A program made the translations under genes and the position numbers. The notes below the pieces were generated by a model. It did not search any database. It worked only from the letters and a program-made list of their open reading frames with translations, and had not been told where the DNA came from. A stretch of DNA of 64,000 nt, taken from the NCBI GenBank assembly GCA_019310485.1, contig JAFDEF010000008.1, forward strand, positions 57,638 through 121,637, written 5' to 3'. The DNA comes from Deltaproteobacteria bacterium. GTDB taxonomy: Bacteria; Desulfobacterota; DSM-4660; Desulfatiglandales; HGW-15. Positions 60,027 to 64,000 of this stretch are shown here, in pieces (positions within the stretch are counted from its first letter, which is position 1; each line of letters begins with the position of its first letter).

Positions 60027-60056
60027 AGGCTGGGGGCATCTGATAGCCCCCAGCCT
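60027..60056. promoter_or_regulatory. Strong hairpin between livK and livG
   Basis: AGGCTGGGGGC and GCCCCCAGCCT form a perfect 11-bp stem with an 8-base loop. On the minus strand (direction of transcription) no T-run follows, so it is not a full terminator there. It could stabilise the 3' end of the livK message and give more binding protein than ATPase. Confidence 0.65.
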
Positions 60057-60078
60057 TGCTTCATTTTTTCCTTGCTTC

Positions 60079-61266
60079 CTAATCAGGCTCCATCCAGCCT
60101 GTCAAGCTCTTTGCCTTTCCGCCCTTTTCGCACTGAATCAAAAAGAGCTCCTTTTGTCCCTGCCTGCAGTAAGGATCGTTGGGATCAAATGGAGCGTAAT
60201 CTATACGCCCAAAAATGCCTTTGAAATTTCTGATCCCCTCCATTTCCTTTACAAAGCGTTCCCTTGTTAGATTCCTTCCGCACCTTTTGAGCCCTTCCAC
60301 CATTGGCTCCACAAAACCAATGCCCGCGTAGAAAAACACACCCCATCTCTCACCCTTGGCGGCGTACTTTTCAAAAGCTTTCTTGTACTTCAGCATTAGC
60401 GGAGAGGTGGAGTCAGGCAATTGCGCAAAAGAGCCTGTTATAACGCCTCTCCACAGCCCCTTGCTGATGGCCATCATGAGCGGAAAATCAGAGCACGTGC
60501 TGGTGCTCATCCACTGAGGCGTAAATCTCATGGCACGGCCTGTACCGATGATCCGAACGGCGTGGCCTGGAGCAACCCATAGAAGCACAAGGTCGGCCCT
60601 GGCTTTTCTAAGCTGCATGATATGTGGTTTCATATCTGTATCAGTCAACTCAACGGGAACTTTCGCAACGAGTTTCATGCCGTGTTTTGCAAGTTCGACC
60701 TCTGCTCCTGAGACTCCGTTTTTGCCGTAATCATCATTCTGGTAAGCGATTGCTATCCTTTTTTTGCCGAGTTTCTCTATTGCATATTTACAAAGGATTT
60801 TTGCCTCTGAATAGTACAGAGGATAAACCGCGAAAAGGTACTTCTGCGGCGGAGAAATCCAGTGAAGGGATCCGGCCGCAGGCCCCACCCACGGAATTTT
60901 TCGCTGCATCAGGTAGTCTTTGACCGCGAGTCCTGGTGCTGTACCCACGCCTGAAGCCCAGCCGAATATTCCGATACCCTCCTGCAATTCTTTTACGCCT
61001 GCCTTGGTTTTTGCAGGATTATAGGCATCATCAAACATATGGTATTCGATCTTTCGGCCATGAATACCCCCTTCCTCGTTTATCATCTGAAACAGGACGC
61101 CCGTACCGCGGGCTACGGCACCCCATGGCGCGGCAGGCCCTGTCTGCGGTCCCCATTGCCCGATACGGATGGTGGTATCAGTGACACCCTCTTCAGCAGT
61201 ACATATAGATGCCAAACCGAGAAAAACTACCAGTACCGCCAGCAACAAAAAAGTTGTCTTTTTCAT
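60079..61266 (-). CDS. livK: ABC transporter substrate-binding protein (LivK/urea-amide type)
   Basis: 395 residues. Signal peptide MKKTTFLLLAVLVVFLGLASICTAEE (cleavage near 24). Periplasmic type I binding fold with GVTDTTIRIGQWGPQTGPAA near the N-terminus. It captures the substrate for LivHM. Position of the substrate-contact residues is not resolvable from sequence alone; branched-chain amino acid, amide or aromatic acid are all possible. The acyl-CoA ligase in the operon argues for an organic acid. Confidence 0.92.
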   Translation of the reverse strand: MKKTTFLLLAVLVVFLGLASICTAEEGVTDTTIRIGQWGPQTGPAAPWGAVARGTGVLFQMINEEGGIHGRKIEYHMFDDAYNPAKTKAGVKELQEGIGIFGWASGVGTAPGLAVKDYLMQRKIPWVGPAAGSLHWISPPQKYLFAVYPLYYSEAKILCKYAIEKLGKKRIAIAYQNDDYGKNGVSGAEVELAKHGMKLVAKVPVELTDTDMKPHIMQLRKARADLVLLWVAPGHAVRIIGTGRAMRFTPQWMSTSTCSDFPLMMAISKGLWRGVITGSFAQLPDSTSPLMLKYKKAFEKYAAKGERWGVFFYAGIGFVEPMVEGLKRCGRNLTRERFVKEMEGIRNFKGIFGRIDYAPFDPNDPYCRQGQKELFLIQCEKGGKAKSLTGWMEPD

Positions 61267-61325
61267 GATGCTCTCTCCTTTCTTGGCTAAGTGGTTAGAA
61301 GTAGGCTAGTTGAATTACCCCAAAA

Positions 61326-62201
61326 CTAAACCTTCTTCACATAGTGGCGAGCGAAGAGGCCGCTCGGTTTAATACAGAGCACAAGAACTATGATAAAAAA
61401 GGCGACTGCCGACTTAAACTCAATTGAAACATAGCCCCCAAAGAGGTTTTCCACCACTCCGATTATGTACGCGCCAAATACTGAACCTGGCAGCGATGTC
61501 ATGCCTCCCAGCACCGCTGCAGCAAAACCCTTAAGCATGGGGTCCCACATCATGTAGGGTTGCATTATGGTTGGGGCTATCAGAAGCCCGGCAGTGCAAC
61601 CCACAAGGGACGAGATTCCCCAGGTGATCATCAAGATACGGTTTGTGCGGATTCCCATGAGTCGCGCTGCCATTTTGTTTTGCTGTGTGGCCTTCATGGC
61701 GATGCCGAGCTTTGAGTATCGCAGGAAAAGGAAAAGAACGGTCATGAGTGTTAATGCTACCACAAAGGTAAGGGCTTCCAGGCTGCTAACAAATATTTCT
61801 CCCAGGCTTAAGCTGTCATAGGGAGATAGTGGAAAACGCATTGTTTTCGGTTCGGCTCCAAACTTCCAGGATACAAAGCCCATCAGGATCATCTCTAGAC
61901 CAATGGTGATAATAATCATTCCGAGCACATTCGGTTCCTTGGCCCTCCTCAGGACGGCGAATTCAAGGAAAAACCCCAGCAAGAGAGCGAAAGCCAAGGC
62001 AGAGGGAAAGGCAACATAGAAAGGGAAGTGGTAATATTCTAGAACCATGTACGTGAGAAACACTGAAAGAAGAGCCATCTCACCCTGGGCAAAGTTGATT
62101 ACCTCAGAGGTTTTATAAATGATCACCATGGCAAGTCCCATGAGAGCATAGGAACTGCCCACGGCAATACCGCTCACCAGCGTCTGCACTAACTCGCCCA
62201 C
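61326..62201 (-). CDS. livH: Branched-chain-type ABC permease LivH
   Basis: 291 residues, about eight hydrophobic spans. Family motifs LVSGIAVGSSYALMGLAMVIIYKTSEVINFAQGEMALLS at the N-terminus and GFAAAVLGGMTSLPGSVFGAYIIGVVENLF near 225-255. Forms the membrane channel with LivM. Confidence 0.94.
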   Translation of the reverse strand: MGELVQTLVSGIAVGSSYALMGLAMVIIYKTSEVINFAQGEMALLSVFLTYMVLEYYHFPFYVAFPSALAFALLLGFFLEFAVLRRAKEPNVLGMIIITIGLEMILMGFVSWKFGAEPKTMRFPLSPYDSLSLGEIFVSSLEALTFVVALTLMTVLFLFLRYSKLGIAMKATQQNKMAARLMGIRTNRILMITWGISSLVGCTAGLLIAPTIMQPYMMWDPMLKGFAAAVLGGMTSLPGSVFGAYIIGVVENLFGGYVSIEFKSAVAFFIIVLVLCIKPSGLFARHYVKKV

Positions 62202-62284
62202 TGTTTTCTGTTTCTCCTTTTGTTACCGTATCCTTCTTTACGCCCCACCCACATGTTGCGCAAAAAGGCCGGGGCCTCCAAAAG

Positions 62285-63334
62285 CTAAAAGGGCCACGTC
62301 TTCCAATATAGCTTGGTACGGATCCAGATGCCGTAGATACCTAAAGGTTCGAACAGCATGATGGAGACCATGATTGATCCATAGATAATAAGCTGGATAT
62401 TTGATACACCGGTAATCGAAAAATAGCTTTTTGACAAAGCTTCAAGCCACCCTCCCAGGTATGGGATGCTCAAAATATTGCGGAGTTCGAGATCCAGCCA
62501 TGAAAGCAGGCACGCGCCTGCAATGGAGCCAAACAGAGACCCCAGGCCCCCCACCACAACCATTGCAAGGAAAATGATCGACATCAAGAGGCTGAAGATT
62601 TGTGGTTCTATGAACCGAAGCACGAACGCATACAGTCCTCCGGCCAGCCCAGTGTAAAAAGCACTCACAGCAAAAGCGAGCGTTTTGTAAAGCATAATGT
62701 TAACGCCCAGGGTTTCTGCAGCAATGTCTGCGTCACGAATTGCGATAAAGGCACGCCCCACCTTTGTCTTGACAAGATTACGAGCCACAAGTGTGAGTAT
62801 AACGGTGATCGTGATAAGAAGGTAGTAAAAATCGCGGTCTGAATCGAGATGCCAGGAAAAAATAGTCAACTCTGGAGCATGGAGACCCTGGCGGCCCCCA
62901 AAAAATCCGATTCTACCGATTACCTGGGTAATCGTGAGACCAAATCCGAGCGTTGCAATGGAAAGGTAAGGTCCCTCAAGCCGTAAGGCTGGGAGACCCA
63001 GGAGAAATCCTAACAAAGCCGCCCCAATAGCAGCCAAAACCAGGGCAACCAGAAAGGGCAAATGCGCTGATGTCATGAGGGTAATGGTTCCATAGGCGCC
63101 TATAGCAAAAAAGCCTGCATGCCCAAGTGAGATCTGCCCGGTGTAGCCAACCAAAAGGTTGAGCCCGATGGCCACCAGCACGTTTATTGCCATATAGTTG
63201 GCAAGATAAACGTAGTAGTTTCTGAAAAGGAAGGGGAAAAAGCCGAGGAACGCGATCAATACCAGAAACCAGAAAAGAACCACCTTGCTGCCAAAGAGCC
63301 TGACATCCTCGTAGTAGTCTCTTTTCATGTCCAT
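62285..63334 (-). CDS. livM: Branched-chain-type ABC permease LivM
   Basis: 349 residues from ATG 63334 (track start adds 6). NLLVGYTGQISLGHAGFFAIGAYGT (about 57-81) and VVGGLGSLFGSIAGACLLSWL (about 260-280) are LivM signatures. Multiple membrane spans. First gene of the operon. A 142-bp inverted-repeat element (63340-63481) begins only 6 bases upstream of this ATG, so the ribosome site (AAAGGT) lies in the element. Confidence 0.94.
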   Translation of the reverse strand: MDMKRDYYEDVRLFGSKVVLFWFLVLIAFLGFFPFLFRNYYVYLANYMAINVLVAIGLNLLVGYTGQISLGHAGFFAIGAYGTITLMTSAHLPFLVALVLAAIGAALLGFLLGLPALRLEGPYLSIATLGFGLTITQVIGRIGFFGGRQGLHAPELTIFSWHLDSDRDFYYLLITITVILTLVARNLVKTKVGRAFIAIRDADIAAETLGVNIMLYKTLAFAVSAFYTGLAGGLYAFVLRFIEPQIFSLLMSIIFLAMVVVGGLGSLFGSIAGACLLSWLDLELRNILSIPYLGGWLEALSKSYFSITGVSNIQLIIYGSIMVSIMLFEPLGIYGIWIRTKLYWKTWPF

Positions 63335-63339
63335 AAGAT

Positions 63340-63481
63340 GAGACCTTTGCAAAATGCCGTCTTTTGCCCAATCTCTTCATCAGACTCAAATTTCAGTCCT
63401 CGAAATACTTCAAGTATTCCTGTGGCTGAAATCTTCGTCTTCCTTGACCTTGAACAAAACCGAATATTTTGCAAAGGTCTC
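63340..63481. mobile_element. Second type of MITE-like inverted-repeat element, at the livM start
   Basis: GAGACCTTTGCAAAAT (63340-63355) is exactly repeated in reverse complement at 63466-63481. Inside, ATTTCAG/CTGAAAT and AATACTTcAAGTATT pair as nested arms, so the whole 142 bp can fold into one long imperfect hairpin. No protein is encoded. Such elements are common in desulfobacterial genomes, from general memory. Confidence 0.75.
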
Positions 63482-63523
63482 AAGACGGCATCTCCGGACA
63501 GCTTTTTCTTAGGCAGTATTCCT

Positions 63524-63877
63524 TTATTTTTTTGCAACTTTCTCAACGAGCTTCCTATAGTAAATCTGTTTTTCTTCCAACAGGGGAGATTTTTTCCCCA
63601 TCATGTTTAATTTCATTATCTTGTAGTTGATCTTTTTAATCAGACGATATCTTTCTTTTTCATCGGGAATGTTTGACAGCATATCTTCCATCTGCCTGAT
63701 CTCTTTTTTTTCTGCAAGCTCCGGGGGGAGACAGTCAGAATTCTTGAGTATCTTATAGGCTAGACGGAGATCCTCGGGGACGCGCGCGTCGTCCTGGAGA
63801 GCAAGAGGTTTTCCTTTGCCGGGGAGATTATCAAACTCGCCGTTTTTTAGGGCCTCTTTGATTTTTCGTTCTACCAT
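63524..63877 (-). CDS. DUF1992 (DnaJC28-like) protein
   Basis: 117 residues. EALKNGEFDNLPGKGKPLALQDD (about 8-30) and ...LRLAYKILKNSDCLPPELAEKKEI (about 37-60) are the DUF1992 signature. No J domain is present. Function unknown; the family is widespread in bacteria and in DNAJC28. Its 5' flank to the window end (63878-64000) shows no further gene. Confidence 0.88.
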   Translation of the reverse strand: MVERKIKEALKNGEFDNLPGKGKPLALQDDARVPEDLRLAYKILKNSDCLPPELAEKKEIRQMEDMLSNIPDEKERYRLIKKINYKIMKLNMMGKKSPLLEEKQIYYRKLVEKVAKK

Positions 63878-64000
63878 TTTAAGGTAACCACCGATTTTCG
63901 CGCTAATTTAACCGTCACAGGAATATAAGATTTTTAAGGTCAACGAATCATCTAAATTTGAGCTTGAGGTTAACGCCTTCAAGCCAGGACAGTGAGTTTG

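Overview
The window looks like the chromosome of an anaerobic deltaproteobacterium (Desulfobacterota, in the broad sense of sulfate reducers and syntrophs). This is an inference from gene content: oxygen-independent ribonucleotide reductase (nrdD/nrdG), a two-subunit glycine decarboxylase (gcvPA/gcvPB), indolepyruvate:ferredoxin oxidoreductase, a tungsten-type aldehyde:ferredoxin oxidoreductase, an FrhB-family flavoprotein, split PyrD/PyrK, an MglA-like GTPase with a DUF4388 partner, and a LivMHKGF operon ending in an acyl-CoA ligase. No rRNA, tRNA, CRISPR array, prophage or full-length transposase was seen.

Layout. 1-5 kb: a partial CstA carrier, an alcohol dehydrogenase coupled to an FHA-GAF-PAS protein, and IscU. 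5-9 kb: an Rrf2 regulator with a perfect palindrome upstream, a MOSC protein, a cation exporter fused to a NifX/NafY-like domain, a 56-residue membrane protein missed by the ORF track, and a sirtuin. 8.9-12.1 kb: nrdD-nrdG behind two NrdR-like boxes 31 bp apart. 12.3-13.6 kb: a TPP-enzyme remnant without its N-terminal domain. 13.6-23.3 kb: a one-carbon/glycine/serine module, with gcvH-gcvPA-gcvPB-lipB on the minus strand, an Lrp-type regulator, and on the plus strand a GcvT-GlyA fusion followed by a SerK-type serine kinase homologue and an ACT-ACT-HAD SerB-like protein. 23.5-27 kb: gltX, an orphan promoter-to-terminator unit, a ferritin gene broken by hairpin DNA, and a cytidylate-kinase-like protein. 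27.3-32.2 kb: DUF4388/cNMP, MglA-like GTPase and TPR-like genes, then unassigned small proteins. 32.5-36.8 kb: yceD-rpmF-plsX-fabG-acpP-fabF. 37-38.4 kb: a triple zinc-ribbon protein and a LysM membrane protein. 38.5-43.6 kb: an AOR-ferredoxin-HcnCAB-like redox operon. 43.9-46.7 kb: a thioesterase, DUF3795, pyrK and pyrD. 46.6-50.5 kb: frhB-iorA-iorB bracketed by two copies of a ~116-bp inverted-repeat element. 50.5-56.5 kb: a possible sugar-acid cluster (creatinase-like M24, class II aldolase, Tm-1-like UPF0261, RuBisCO-like protein, RpiB-like isomerase, lactonase-like hydrolase). 56.6-63.3 kb: livMHKGF plus acyl-CoA ligase. 63.5-63.9 kb: a DUF1992 protein.

How it fits together. The most striking region is the glycine/serine module. 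The glycine cleavage proteins and SHMT interconvert C1 units, glycine and serine. The SerK homologue next to them could turn serine into O-phosphoserine, opening a route towards 3-phosphoglycerate that avoids serine deamination. That route is a hypothesis. The second notable region is the RuBisCO-like-protein cluster. The third is the iorAB operon between paired miniature elements, one of which supplies the last six codons of both pyrD and iorB.
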